The translations under genes and the position numbers were made by a program. The notes beneath the pieces are model-generated. The model did no database searches and was not told where the DNA came from. It saw only the letters and a program-made list of their open reading frames with translations. A stretch of DNA of 64,000 nt from Marinobacter lipolyticus SM19 (GTDB taxonomy: Bacteria > Pseudomonadota > Gammaproteobacteria > Pseudomonadales > Oleiphilaceae), in assembly GCF_000397065.2 (NCBI RefSeq), contig NZ_KE007317.1:128969-192968 (forward strand), read 5' to 3'. Shown here piece by piece: positions 17,829 through 26,878 of the stretch (position 1 is the stretch's first letter; each line of letters begins with the position of its first letter).

Positions 17829-19190
17829 GTGTCTGACAACCAGGATTTCGATCTGATAGTAATTGGTGCCGGTTCGGGAGGTGTACGGCTAGCGAGAATG
17901 TCCGCCCAGAGGGGCGCCCGGGTAGCGATTGTTGAGTCCCGATACCTTGGTGGCACCTGTGTCAACGTTGGGTGCGTTCCCAAGAAGCTGTTTGTTTACG
18001 GCTCCCATGTCGGTGAGGATCTTGAAGACGCAGCCGGTTATGGCTGGAACGTTCCGCTTGATCAGGTCAGTTTCGACTGGCCCACGCTTGTGGCGAACAA
18101 GAACACCGAGATTGAAAGACTGAACGGTATCTATGGCCGTCTCCTGGAAAATGCCGGCGTGACCATCATTGAGGGGACTGCGACGCTTGCCGATGCCAAT
18201 TCCGTGGTTGTGGGCGAACAGAGCTATACCACTGGTCATATCACCATAGCGACCGGGAGTTGGCCGGTGATTCCGGATATTCCAGGCAAAGAAAGTATCC
18301 TCACCTCCAATGAAATGTTCTACCTGCCACAGTTGCCCCGGCAGGCAGTTGTCTGGGGGGGTGGTTATATCGCTGTGGAGTTTGCAGGCATACTGGCGGG
18401 GCTTGGTGTCGAAACCACCCTGTTATATCGAGGAGAGCTGTTCCTGCGCGGGTTTGATGATGACGTTCGTGAATTTACTGCCAATGAAATGCGTCGGAAA
18501 GGGGTGGATGTGAGGTTCGGTACGACCATTGAGGCTGTCGAAAGCGACGGGACTTATTACGATGTCACTCTGAATGATGGCTCTCATCTGACCACTGGCC
18601 TGGTCATGGCGGCTACTGGTCGTCGTGCACTTGTCGAAGGACTTGGTCTGGAGGCGTTGGGTGTCAAGCTGAGCCGGTCTGGTCATGTGGAGGTGGATGA
18701 CCATTTCCAGACATCTGTGCCTTCCATTACCGCCTTGGGCGATGTTATCGGTACGCCTCAGCTAACGCCGGTTGCACTTGCCCAGGCCATGGTTCTGTCT
18801 CGCCGCTTATTTGGCGATGGTCAGGGCGAGATGGACTATAACTGTATCCCAACGGCCGTTTTCTGCCAGCCGAATATTGGCACAGTGGGGCTGACAGAGG
18901 CCGAAGCAAAAGAAGCCGGCCACCAGGTCAGCATCTACCGCTCGGAATTTCGGCCGATGAAAAACACCCTGAGTGGCCGGCAGGACCGCTGCTTGATGAA
19001 GTTAGTGGTAGACAAGGAGAGTGACAAAGTTCTTGGCGCCCATATGGTGGGACCGGACGCGGGTGAGATCACTCAGGGACTGGCCGTTGCCATGAAAGCG
19101 GGAGCGACCAAAGCCCAGTTTGACAGTACCCTGGGGATTCATCCGACATCCGCCGAAGAGTTTGTCACTATGCGTGAACCGGTTACCTGA
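17829..19190 (+). CDS. gorA: Glutathione-disulfide reductase
   Basis: A 453-residue FAD-dependent NADPH:glutathione reductase that keeps glutathione reduced. The FAD-binding GAGSGG is at 13-18 and the redox-active pair C44/C49 in [13 protein letters not shown]. The dimerisation domain has the active-site HPTSAEEF near the C-terminus. Translation starts with GTG behind AGGAG. GorA is distinguished from other disulfide reductases by its length and by YGWNVPLD and [12 protein letters not shown]. Confidence 0.93.
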   Translation: MSDNQDFDLIVIGAGSGGVRLARMSAQRGARVAIVESRYLGGTCVNVGCVPKKLFVYGSHVGEDLEDAAGYGWNVPLDQVSFDWPTLVANKNTEIERLNGIYGRLLENAGVTIIEGTATLADANSVVVGEQSYTTGHITIATGSWPVIPDIPGKESILTSNEMFYLPQLPRQAVVWGGGYIAVEFAGILAGLGVETTLLYRGELFLRGFDDDVREFTANEMRRKGVDVRFGTTIEAVESDGTYYDVTLNDGSHLTTGLVMAATGRRALVEGLGLEALGVKLSRSGHVEVDDHFQTSVPSITALGDVIGTPQLTPVALAQAMVLSRRLFGDGQGEMDYNCIPTAVFCQPNIGTVGLTEAEAKEAGHQVSIYRSEFRPMKNTLSGRQDRCLMKLVVDKESDKVLGAHMVGPDAGEITQGLAVAMKAGATKAQFDSTLGIHPTSAEEFVTMREPVT

Positions 19191-19219
19191 ACCGAGCCGG
19201 CCCGTTGCTCAGTCGCTGA

Positions 19220-21169
19220 TCAGACGTTTAACCAGCGGCTGAGCACCGCTCTCAGGCTTTCTTTGCGCACTGGCTTGGCCAGGTAATCATTCATGCCGGC
19301 CCCATGGCAATTGGCTTCTGTGCCGGGCAGGGCATCTGCAGTAAGCGCAATGATCGGTGTGCCGCACTGACCGTTGCTTTGTTCCCACTCCCTTATGCAC
19401 CGCGTGGTCTCGTAACCATCCATGATGGGCATCTGGCAATCCATCAGAATGACGTCATAACCGTGATGATTCGTCTGGATTAACTCCAATGCCTCCTTGC
19501 CGTTACTGGCGGCATCAGCGTCGAATCCCAGGCGCTTAAGAAGGGCGGTGGCTACTCTGAGGTTAACGAGGTTATCCTCGACAACCAATGCTTTTGAGGC
19601 AAAGCCTTCAGTTGCCGGTGATCTGATCGGGCGGCTGGAGGGGCTCGGCAACGGAGCCAGGTTACTAAGTTCAAACGGCAATTCAAAACTGAATGACGAC
19701 CCTTTGCCCGGATCCGTCTCCACATGAATATGGCCACCCATTAATTCAATCAGTCTCTGAACCAGTGACAAGCCTATGCCAGTACCGCCGTAATCACGGC
19801 TATCGCCGTTATCGAGCTGCTCGAAGGAGTTGAAGATATCATTCAGTCGGTCGACCGGAATACCCGATCCGGAATCGCTGACCGTACATTTCAGTACCAT
19901 GCAGTTATCTTCGAGTGGGAACCAGCCTGCCTGAATATTGACGTAGCCGGCACTGGTAAACTTGATGGCATTGTCGGTCAGTCCCGCAAGAATCTGCCGG
20001 AGCCGGGGAGCATCACCGACAACATACGGTGTTTCTGGCCAGTTGCCCTGGAAGGTTAGCGTCAAATCAAGTCCCTGCTGAACGGCCAGTAACTTGTAAC
20101 TTGCTGTGCAGTTCGTGAGTAGCTGGCGAAGGTCAAACTCACGATTCTCAAGCTTGAGTTGGCCACGATCGACCGTTGAGTAATCGAGAATATCCCCAAT
20201 CACCATCAACAGATCCTCTGTCGATCGTCTGGCGGTCAGCAAATAGTCTTTCTGGCGGGATGAAAGAGGGTCTTCGGAGGCCAGCTCTATCATACCGAGC
20301 ACGCCATTCAGTGGGGTGCGTAGTTCGTGACTCATTGTGGCCAGGAACTCTGACTTGGCCTGGTTGGCGGTCTCCGCTTTGGCGCGGGCGTTCTCGGAAG
20401 CGGCCAGGGTATGGGCCCTGGAATCTTCCAGGCTTCTCAGGTGGGCAGCCAGGGCGTTGAGGTTTTCCTCCAGCTCCTGAATTTCCCGGGTGTTATGTTT
20501 TCTGCTAACGGCAACCTGGTTGTAGTCCAGGTTTATGAGCTTTGTTACTCGATCAGACAACCGGCGTATCGGTGCCAATATGCCGGACAAGGTCTGGTTC
20601 ACAATCAACATGGTGAACAGCAACAAGGCGACTCCGACCGCCAGAGAGGTCCAGAGAATGTCGTTACGTCGTGCGGCAAGCTGCTCCTTGCTGACACCGA
20701 CTTGAACGGTTCCCACTCTCAGGGCACCGTTGCCGAAGCTGTAATCCGGTTCAAACCATTCGGTTTGACGGCTACCGCCCAGATCCAGTGGTTGTTGAAG
20801 AATCTCGGCCTCAAAAATGTCAAACGTGTCATTGGCACCCATGGTGTCGCTATCGGTGCTGGTCACGAAGCCTACCTCGTCTCCCATCACGTCGGATACC
20901 CGTATCCACTGTGCCCGGCTTCGCTGAAGCGATTGACTCAAAATCTGCTTTAACGCTGCTGTATTGCCTGAAACCACAGCGTACTCCACTGCCGGAGCCA
21001 GGCTGTTGGCGAGCATCTGACTGCTGTTCGCCAGATCCTTTCGGGCATCATCAAGCCGGGCGGAGGTAAAGAAAGCCATCAGCACAATGAACATGACAAT
21101 GGCGGGCGCTGCGCCCAGGAGCATCAGCTTTCTGACAAGAGGGGCGGGCCTGTTTGTCGGTTCAGTCAT
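19220..21169 (-). CDS. Hybrid sensor histidine kinase with receiver domain
   Basis: A 649-residue membrane kinase of BarA-like layout: transmembrane helix (about 14-34), periplasmic sensor, second helix (about 172-194), HAMP-like linker, HisKA with His281 in SHELRTPLNGV, HATPase with DNAIKF, GSGIP and GGTGIGL, then a receiver with phosphoacceptor Asp577 in LMDCQMP. No HPt domain is present, so the phosphorelay partner is elsewhere. The start at 21169 overlaps the upstream binding-protein gene by eight bases, indicating coupling; that protein may be its sensory partner. Confidence 0.88.
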   Translation of the reverse strand: MTEPTNRPAPLVRKLMLLGAAPAIVMFIVLMAFFTSARLDDARKDLANSSQMLANSLAPAVEYAVVSGNTAALKQILSQSLQRSRAQWIRVSDVMGDEVGFVTSTDSDTMGANDTFDIFEAEILQQPLDLGGSRQTEWFEPDYSFGNGALRVGTVQVGVSKEQLAARRNDILWTSLAVGVALLLFTMLIVNQTLSGILAPIRRLSDRVTKLINLDYNQVAVSRKHNTREIQELEENLNALAAHLRSLEDSRAHTLAASENARAKAETANQAKSEFLATMSHELRTPLNGVLGMIELASEDPLSSRQKDYLLTARRSTEDLLMVIGDILDYSTVDRGQLKLENREFDLRQLLTNCTASYKLLAVQQGLDLTLTFQGNWPETPYVVGDAPRLRQILAGLTDNAIKFTSAGYVNIQAGWFPLEDNCMVLKCTVSDSGSGIPVDRLNDIFNSFEQLDNGDSRDYGGTGIGLSLVQRLIELMGGHIHVETDPGKGSSFSFELPFELSNLAPLPSPSSRPIRSPATEGFASKALVVEDNLVNLRVATALLKRLGFDADAASNGKEALELIQTNHHGYDVILMDCQMPIMDGYETTRCIREWEQSNGQCGTPIIALTADALPGTEANCHGAGMNDYLAKPVRKESLRAVLSRWLNV

Positions 21170-22142
21170 GGTCGCCCTCCATGGATGCTGAAAGCCTCTC
21201 CTTGATGACATCGACAAGTTCTTGCCTGGATGGAAGGGGGATATTCAATGAGCGGGCAACCTGTTCATTGATTTCCAGTTTGAAGTTGTCCGGGTATATC
21301 GGTGGAGGAAACTGATTTGAAACCTGATACTCATTGATGACATCTGCGGCTAATTCTGCGACAAGCGTCAGGGGAACGTAGGTGGATGCCAGCGCGCCCG
21401 CCTTGACATAAGCCTGACTTGGACCGATGACAATTCGATTTCGTCGGTAGGTCGTCAACAGGATATGTTTGATGGTGCGAGGGTTATAGATGCCGTTATC
21501 GGGGGCAGCGAGGAGAAAGTCGCCGTACTCAAGCGCCCGGATCAGGGTGGAAATCAGGTTATCGTTATTGGTGACAACAAATACCTGACCTTCCATACCA
21601 AAGGCCGGCAACTGTTCCGTCAATTGTTCATATATTTCTACGCTGTCAGGTGTGGCAAGCATGGATACCCGGGTTGCGTGCGGAAGGATCACTTTCCCGG
21701 CCACTGCCTGACGAATCAGGGGCGGAGCATAAAAGATGGCGCCCAGACGCTGCTCCCCGGGCCGGTCGGTGTACCCTTTGATGAATTGCTCATCCACGAG
21801 TAGGGCGAGAACTGGAACGCTGCGACTTTCCTGCCGAACGAGGGCAAAGGCATCGGGGCCCAGGGTGATGACCAGACTGTTGTCATCCTGAGAGGTTTGG
21901 CCCGGTTTGAATGGCCGCAGGCTGAACTCTTCGCCGAGCTCGTTTTGTATAAGGCCGGACATGTGTTGCGTCAGCGCGACGTTGGACTCTGTGCCGGCAA
22001 TGTAAACGGCCGTTGTCGGGGGTGTTTGACTGAACGCGGATTGCGGCAGTGCCAGCACGCAGAGGAAGAACAGGCAAAAAGCAGTGCTTACAGGCATCCT
22101 GCCTGTGTACAAGGCGTTGATTGACTCGATTTTGGCTCTCAT
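21162..22142 (-). CDS. Periplasmic ABC-type substrate-binding-like protein
   Basis: A 326-residue exported protein with a signal peptide (hydrophobic stretch about 18-37, cleavage near AFS-QT) and the fold pattern of the uncharacterised ABC substrate-binding family (PF04392-like; LGPDAFALV, VSMLATPDS, LLAAPDNGIYN). No ABC permease or ATPase is nearby. It sits between a TonB receptor and a hybrid kinase and overlaps the kinase gene, so it may act as a ligand-binding sensor component rather than in import. Confidence 0.68.
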   Translation of the reverse strand: MRAKIESINALYTGRMPVSTAFCLFFLCVLALPQSAFSQTPPTTAVYIAGTESNVALTQHMSGLIQNELGEEFSLRPFKPGQTSQDDNSLVITLGPDAFALVRQESRSVPVLALLVDEQFIKGYTDRPGEQRLGAIFYAPPLIRQAVAGKVILPHATRVSMLATPDSVEIYEQLTEQLPAFGMEGQVFVVTNNDNLISTLIRALEYGDFLLAAPDNGIYNPRTIKHILLTTYRRNRIVIGPSQAYVKAGALASTYVPLTLVAELAADVINEYQVSNQFPPPIYPDNFKLEINEQVARSLNIPLPSRQELVDVIKERLSASMEGDHD

Positions 22143-22176
22143 ACCGTCCTGGGTTCAGTGCATTCCATTGACTGGG

Positions 22177-24360
22177 TCAGAAGCGGACACCCGCTTCGAC
22201 AAAATACTGGTTGTGGTTCTGAATAATGTTATCCGGACTCAGGTCCGGCTCCCTGTTGAGATAGTGTTGCACGGTAAAGGCCAGTTCGTAACTGTAGCTT
22301 GAGGCGAATATTCTACGCGCCAGGCGGAAATCCGCACGTTCGAACTGGGCTCTCCGGAATTCGTCGGCCCAAAAAAACGTAGCAGACGATGTAAGGTCGA
22401 AAGGCAACTGTTGTATCCACGCGAAACTTCCGGAGTGACGAACGGACAGTCGCCCGAGAAGCTCAACGACATATTCCTGATCCCTGGAGTCAAGTGCATC
22501 GGGAGCCCCGGTATAGCGGCCATCCTGATCAAGGTAGGCATAGGTCGCACGAAGCTTGGTACCGGCGTAGTCGACAGACGACTCCAGCTCGAAACCTTCC
22601 TGGTCCAGGTCGACATTGTTGGCGATGAACCATTCTTCTTCATTTATGACGCCGCTGATCATGTCAATCAGGTGATCGTTGAAATACCGAACCTCCAGCG
22701 ACAACAGGGCCTGATTGACCAAAAATTGGCCAAAATAGCTTATTTCCCGGGAGATTATGCGTTCTTCTTCAAGTTCTTCTCCAAAAGTTGAGGTCTGTGG
22801 ATTTACCAGATCTTCGACCTCGAACCTTGCGCCTTCGAGAAAATCGTAGGGTGGACGTATATTTCTTGGCTGGTAACCCCAGTCGGGATTCTGCTCAAAA
22901 GCATCCGGGGTGCGAACGGCTTCCGAATAAACGAATCTCAGGGCCTGGTTTCTGGTGATGAGGAAATTGGCGGCGACCCGTGGCGAGAGGTAGTCGTCAT
23001 CGGTGGTTGTGGTGCTTTCCCAGTTTCCGCCTGCATTGAAGGTGACCCATTCAATCGGTGTATATTCCAGGTTTGCAAACATTCGGGATTGGTAATTGTT
23101 ACCCCGGCCATTGAAGAAAGTTTCGGAGCGATAGGTGTCTCTGCGGTACCCCAGCCCGGAAACCAGTTTGAGGTCGGGGTTGAAATACAGGGTATCCTGA
23201 ATTTCGAATTCCAGCCGGGACTCTTCAATATCTTCGTTAAGATCTGCAACGAAGGGGGCAGGGCTGTCTTCTGGCATGCAATCGCCCGGTTCGAAATCGA
23301 ATTCGGGTGCATTCCCGGCAAGAATGCCATCGATTACTGGTCCGGAAATACACACTGGCCAACGCTGGCGACGCTGATAATTCTGATAATTGACCTGGAA
23401 ATGAAAGAAATGGTTCTCGGACGTGGTCACGTTCAGCCGCGTTTGCAGGTAATAATCATCAACGATGATGTCCGGGTGATCCGTGGCGCCCAGCTTGCCG
23501 TTCTTTCTCAGGTCTTCTTCGTTGATGCCGTCTACAACACCGCCCCGGAGTTCGACATTGGTGCTGTCTGAGGTGCGGACAATGCCGTCATAACTGAATG
23601 TGTTGATATCGTGTCCGTCATTGAACGGAAAGAACTGGTCGTCATCTTCCTGCTTGTCAAAGCCGTCGGATTTGCGTTTTTCATAGGCCAGCCGCCAACT
23701 GTACGGGGTACTGGAATCGCCAATGGAACCGAACGTCCTGAGATGGCCGCGGGAACCGGACACCGCCCCAAGCTGAACGCCTTCGGTATCCTCAGGTGAG
23801 CGGGTAATGATGTTGATGGTGCCCAGAAATGCGTTAATGCCATCAGCTGCCGCGTTGGGGCCGCGGCTGACCTCAATTCGTTCTATGAGTTCAAGCGGCA
23901 CGGGCATGGTATGCCAGTCAGTGTCAGAGAGGCTGGCGCGGTATGAGGTACGACCATCCACCAGAACCTGAAGCCGGCGCTGCTCGTAGTGCACGGTGCC
24001 GTGGTAGCTGGTCACCGGGTTGTTGCTGCCTACTTCCGCAACCGTCATGCCCGGTACCAGGCGGAACACTTCGACGAGATTCATTACCCCGAGATCCCTG
24101 ATGAGATCCCCTTCGATAATGGTGGTGGTGCCGGGAACCCGGGATTTTGGCTGGCGCAGCCGGGTAGTCGTCAGGATCTCCGGAAGGGGAGGTTCAATGG
24201 ATGACAGTCCGGAAAAGTCTGTCGAAGGTTCCCGGTCATCTGCCTGGGTCGGGGTGTAAATCAAAAGCGAGCCGGCAAAAACCAGGGCTATACAGGCCAG
24301 TGGAGCGACGGATCGGCGCGGGCCGTGTAACATGTTGGCAACAGAGTTCGTAACGGGCAT
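22177..24360 (-). CDS. TonB-dependent outer-membrane receptor
   Basis: About 727 residues: signal peptide, a plug domain (ITTTRL, PGTTTIIEGDLIRDLG, LVPGMTVAEVGSN, LVDGRTSYR, ERIEVSRGPNAA, INIITRS) and a beta-barrel ending in the aromatic VEAGVRF. The start is uncertain; ATG 24360 and 24333 both give a signal peptide and neither has a strong ribosome-binding site. The ligand is not deducible. It heads a three-gene row with the binding protein and hybrid kinase, with only 34 bases between the first two. Confidence 0.88.
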   Translation of the reverse strand: MPVTNSVANMLHGPRRSVAPLACIALVFAGSLLIYTPTQADDREPSTDFSGLSSIEPPLPEILTTTRLRQPKSRVPGTTTIIEGDLIRDLGVMNLVEVFRLVPGMTVAEVGSNNPVTSYHGTVHYEQRRLQVLVDGRTSYRASLSDTDWHTMPVPLELIERIEVSRGPNAAADGINAFLGTINIITRSPEDTEGVQLGAVSGSRGHLRTFGSIGDSSTPYSWRLAYEKRKSDGFDKQEDDDQFFPFNDGHDINTFSYDGIVRTSDSTNVELRGGVVDGINEEDLRKNGKLGATDHPDIIVDDYYLQTRLNVTTSENHFFHFQVNYQNYQRRQRWPVCISGPVIDGILAGNAPEFDFEPGDCMPEDSPAPFVADLNEDIEESRLEFEIQDTLYFNPDLKLVSGLGYRRDTYRSETFFNGRGNNYQSRMFANLEYTPIEWVTFNAGGNWESTTTTDDDYLSPRVAANFLITRNQALRFVYSEAVRTPDAFEQNPDWGYQPRNIRPPYDFLEGARFEVEDLVNPQTSTFGEELEEERIISREISYFGQFLVNQALLSLEVRYFNDHLIDMISGVINEEEWFIANNVDLDQEGFELESSVDYAGTKLRATYAYLDQDGRYTGAPDALDSRDQEYVVELLGRLSVRHSGSFAWIQQLPFDLTSSATFFWADEFRRAQFERADFRLARRIFASSYSYELAFTVQHYLNREPDLSPDNIIQNHNQYFVEAGVRF

Positions 24361-24494
24361 GGCAGTCGTTTTATAATCGGCTGAGTACGGGATAGACAGT
24401 GTCTTGCATGAAAGCCTTTTGTGTATCGTAGGTGACGACACTGCATTTGTCTCTCAAAATTGTAATGAATCTCTGACAAGAGAGTTACGCCTAT

Positions 24495-25124
24495 ATGACA
24501 TGTTGGGAAATCCTCGGAATCGAACCGACCCGTGATCCACGCCGGATTGAAACCGCCTATGAGCAGCAAAGCAAATTTGCCAGCGGCGAAGAAGCCGAGC
24601 GCCTGAAACGGGCATACCGGGAAGCAATGGGAAGGGATGAGGCTCCACAAGAGCAGCCGCAACAGCCTGAAGAGCCCGTTTCTAACGAGCAATCGTTGGA
24701 TGCCAGTGAGCAACAGGTGGTTCGCGAAGTGGTGATCCAGGTGAATGCGCTATTGAACGATTCCCGGCGAAGCAAGGATCCCCAAATCTGGAAGGCAATC
24801 CTTGGCGAGCCGCCTGCGGATCAGCCCCGGTTGAGGCGTGAAATAGGTAGATCTCTGGAGCACCAGGTGCGGCCAATGGCGGAAAATGGCAGCTTTCCGC
24901 CCCCTGTCGTCAGTTTTCTTGGCGAGTGGTTCGACTGGTACAGCCTGACCGAGGTGGTCAGAAAAGACAGGGAAGAAGAGGAGATTGCAGGGGGGGTGCA
25001 GCAGCAGGAAGAGGCGGAACAGCTGCCGCCTCAGATGGTCAATTTCTGGCCAGCTGTGATTGGCTGGATTGTTGGGCTAGCCGTTCTGGCGACCCTTTTC
25101 AGTGGCATGGGAGGCGGTGGCTGA
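24495..25124 (+). CDS. J-domain-like protein with C-terminal membrane anchor
   Basis: A 209-residue protein. The N-terminal 50 residues (CWEILGIEPTRDPRRIETAY, then LKRAYREAM) follow the J-domain helix pattern but lack the HPD tripeptide needed to stimulate DnaK, so it may be a degenerate J protein. A Glu/Gln-rich linker follows, then a helical domain, and a single transmembrane helix at about 185-203 ending in glycine. Its 3' end overlaps the convergent symporter gene by 48 bases. Function unknown. Confidence 0.7.
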   Translation: MTCWEILGIEPTRDPRRIETAYEQQSKFASGEEAERLKRAYREAMGRDEAPQEQPQQPEEPVSNEQSLDASEQQVVREVVIQVNALLNDSRRSKDPQIWKAILGEPPADQPRLRREIGRSLEHQVRPMAENGSFPPPVVSFLGEWFDWYSLTEVVRKDREEEEIAGGVQQQEEAEQLPPQMVNFWPAVIGWIVGLAVLATLFSGMGGGG

Positions 25125-26099
25125 GGCTGCCTCTATTTTCTCGCGGTATTTCTTGGCCAGGATGGCCCCAACGATCACCTGAATCTGGTTGTAACACATG
25201 ATCGGCAGTACGATCATGCCGAAGCCGGGGTGACCCGAGAACAGCACTTTCGCCATGGGCAATCCCGAGGCCAGGCTCTTCTTTGATCCGCAGAATACCA
25301 CCGCTGCCTCATCCTCCAGGCTGAACCCGAAACGCCTGACCAGGAATCGTGCCATGAGCATGAAAAAACCGAGCAGGGCAAAGCACAGCACGACAGCCAG
25401 TACGATCGCTGGAACTGGCAGGTTTTGCCACAGACCGCTTTCCACCGAATGGGAGAATGCGGAGTACACAATCAGCCAGATCACGCATTGATCGTAACGC
25501 GACATCAATCCCTCGTTACGTGCCAGGAACCCTCCCAGTAGTGGTCGCAGGGCATGCCCGGCTGCAAACGGCAGTAACAGCTGCAACATAATATCCTTCA
25601 GGGCCTCGGCCACCGAGAAGTTGCTGCCACCGGATGTACTGACCACCAGTAGCAGCAGAAAGGGCGTTAACATCATTCCAAACACATTAGAAGCTGCGGC
25701 ACTGCAAATGGCCGCCGGCACATTCCCTCTCGCCATCGCGGTGTAGGCAATGGATGATGACACCGCCGAGGGCAGGACGCCGAGATACAGGAACCCCAGT
25801 CCTAGGTCGGCCGGCATCCACTGTGGCGCAAAATTGCTGATGCTGTTGATGGGCAGCACTGCCAGAGGAAAGAATACGAAGGTGAGGGAGGTGATCAATA
25901 TGTGCAGGCGCCAGTGTGTGGCGCCGGCGATGATCTGATCGCGGGACAGGGCTGCTCCGTGAAAGAAGAACAGCAAAGCGACAGCCAGCGTACCGATGGT
26001 TGCGAGCAGGTCTGCCGCGTCGCCTTTGACCGGCAGAAAAGACGCCAGAACAATGGCACCGAGCAAAAGCAGGGTAAAGGTATCGACCCTCAACTTCAT
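25077..26099 (-). CDS. SBF-like bile acid:sodium symporter family protein
   Basis: A 340-residue polytopic inner-membrane protein with about nine or ten hydrophobic helices, matching the SBF-like (PF13593) group of the bile acid:sodium symporter superfamily. Members move organic anions; the real substrate is unknown. The C-terminus ends with a charged Ala/Lys tail. It is translationally coupled (four-base overlap) to the upstream FadR-type regulator, which probably controls it in response to the transported compound or a metabolite of it. Confidence 0.82.
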   Translation of the reverse strand: MKLRVDTFTLLLLGAIVLASFLPVKGDAADLLATIGTLAVALLFFFHGAALSRDQIIAGATHWRLHILITSLTFVFFPLAVLPINSISNFAPQWMPADLGLGFLYLGVLPSAVSSSIAYTAMARGNVPAAICSAAASNVFGMMLTPFLLLLVVSTSGGSNFSVAEALKDIMLQLLLPFAAGHALRPLLGGFLARNEGLMSRYDQCVIWLIVYSAFSHSVESGLWQNLPVPAIVLAVVLCFALLGFFMLMARFLVRRFGFSLEDEAAVVFCGSKKSLASGLPMAKVLFSGHPGFGMIVLPIMCYNQIQVIVGAILAKKYREKIEAASATASHATEKGRQNG

Positions 26100-26776
26100 G
26101 GGCGGTTGTCCCGAAGGGTGTCCAGGCTGGGTTTCAGGAGCGCTTTTGCCAAAGTTTCTGCCTTTTCCTCATCCTGGCGTCGGATGGCAGCCAAAAGCAA
26201 TTCATGATCTTCCTGGGAAGGTTCGGGCAGATCAGGTTCGGTTTCCGTGCTCTCGATGGTGCGGGAAACAGCATGGGCAAAGTAGTCGTAAAGCTCTGTC
26301 AGCGCGGGATTATGGGACGCGGCGACCAGCGCATGGTGAAAGGCTTCGTCGTGGCGGATGCGGGCCGCCAGGTTGTCCCCGGCCTGTGCCCGGGAATCCA
26401 GTGCTTTACTCATGGCCACAAGGTCGGATTCTGTACGACGGCCAGCGGCCAGCCGGGAGGCTTCCGTTTCCAGCATGATTCTCACTTCCAGCTGATCGCC
26501 CAATCGGGTCCGGGCAATTCGGCGCAGGGTTTCTCCGGCGTCCCTTTTAGACCGCACGTAGGTGCCGTCCCCCTGTCGGGTTTCAAGCATGCCGACATGC
26601 ACCAGTACGCGGACCGCTTCCCGAACCGTGTTGCGACTGACGCCGAGTGCGTCGGACAGGTCTGCCTCCACGGGCAGTCGGGCGCCGATCGGCCACTGGC
26701 CTTGTTCTATGGCGGAACGGAGACTTTCGATGGCCGTTTCGACCAGGGATCCTTTTTTGATAGGTACAAGAGCCAT
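26096..26776 (-). CDS. FadR/GntR-family transcriptional regulator
   Basis: A 226-residue regulator: winged helix-turn-helix of the GntR type (about residues 10-75, with LPVEADLSDALGVSRNTVREAVRVL) followed by an all-helical FCD effector domain (about 90-215) with the His/Asp metal-binding residues of the family (RHDEAFHHALV). It overlaps the symporter gene by four bases, so it is the first gene of a two-gene transcript and likely autoregulates. Confidence 0.88.
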   Translation of the reverse strand: MALVPIKKGSLVETAIESLRSAIEQGQWPIGARLPVEADLSDALGVSRNTVREAVRVLVHVGMLETRQGDGTYVRSKRDAGETLRRIARTRLGDQLEVRIMLETEASRLAAGRRTESDLVAMSKALDSRAQAGDNLAARIRHDEAFHHALVAASHNPALTELYDYFAHAVSRTIESTETEPDLPEPSQEDHELLLAAIRRQDEEKAETLAKALLKPSLDTLRDNRP

Positions 26777-26831
26777 GTCTATGATCCTGTCAGCTGATTA
26801 ACCAATCATCCTATGAATATCGGGAAACGTC

Positions 26832-26857
26832 AAATCCCGCCGGTCAGGGCGGGATTT
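26832..26857. terminator. Rho-independent terminator
   Basis: A perfect 10-base stem, AAATCCCGCC and GGCGGGATTT, around a six-base loop, followed on the + strand by further T residues. On the reverse strand it lies 21 bases after the monooxygenase stop but the T-run there is short, so it is clean on the + strand and weaker on the strand that carries the genes. Confidence 0.65.
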
Positions 26858-26878
26858 TTTTGGCATTCGATAGTGTCG

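Noticed and set aside
19207-19244. 12-base inverted repeat at the end of the hybrid kinase gene and gorA
   Set aside because: It has one mismatch, no T-run and overlaps the kinase coding end, so I do not call it a terminator.
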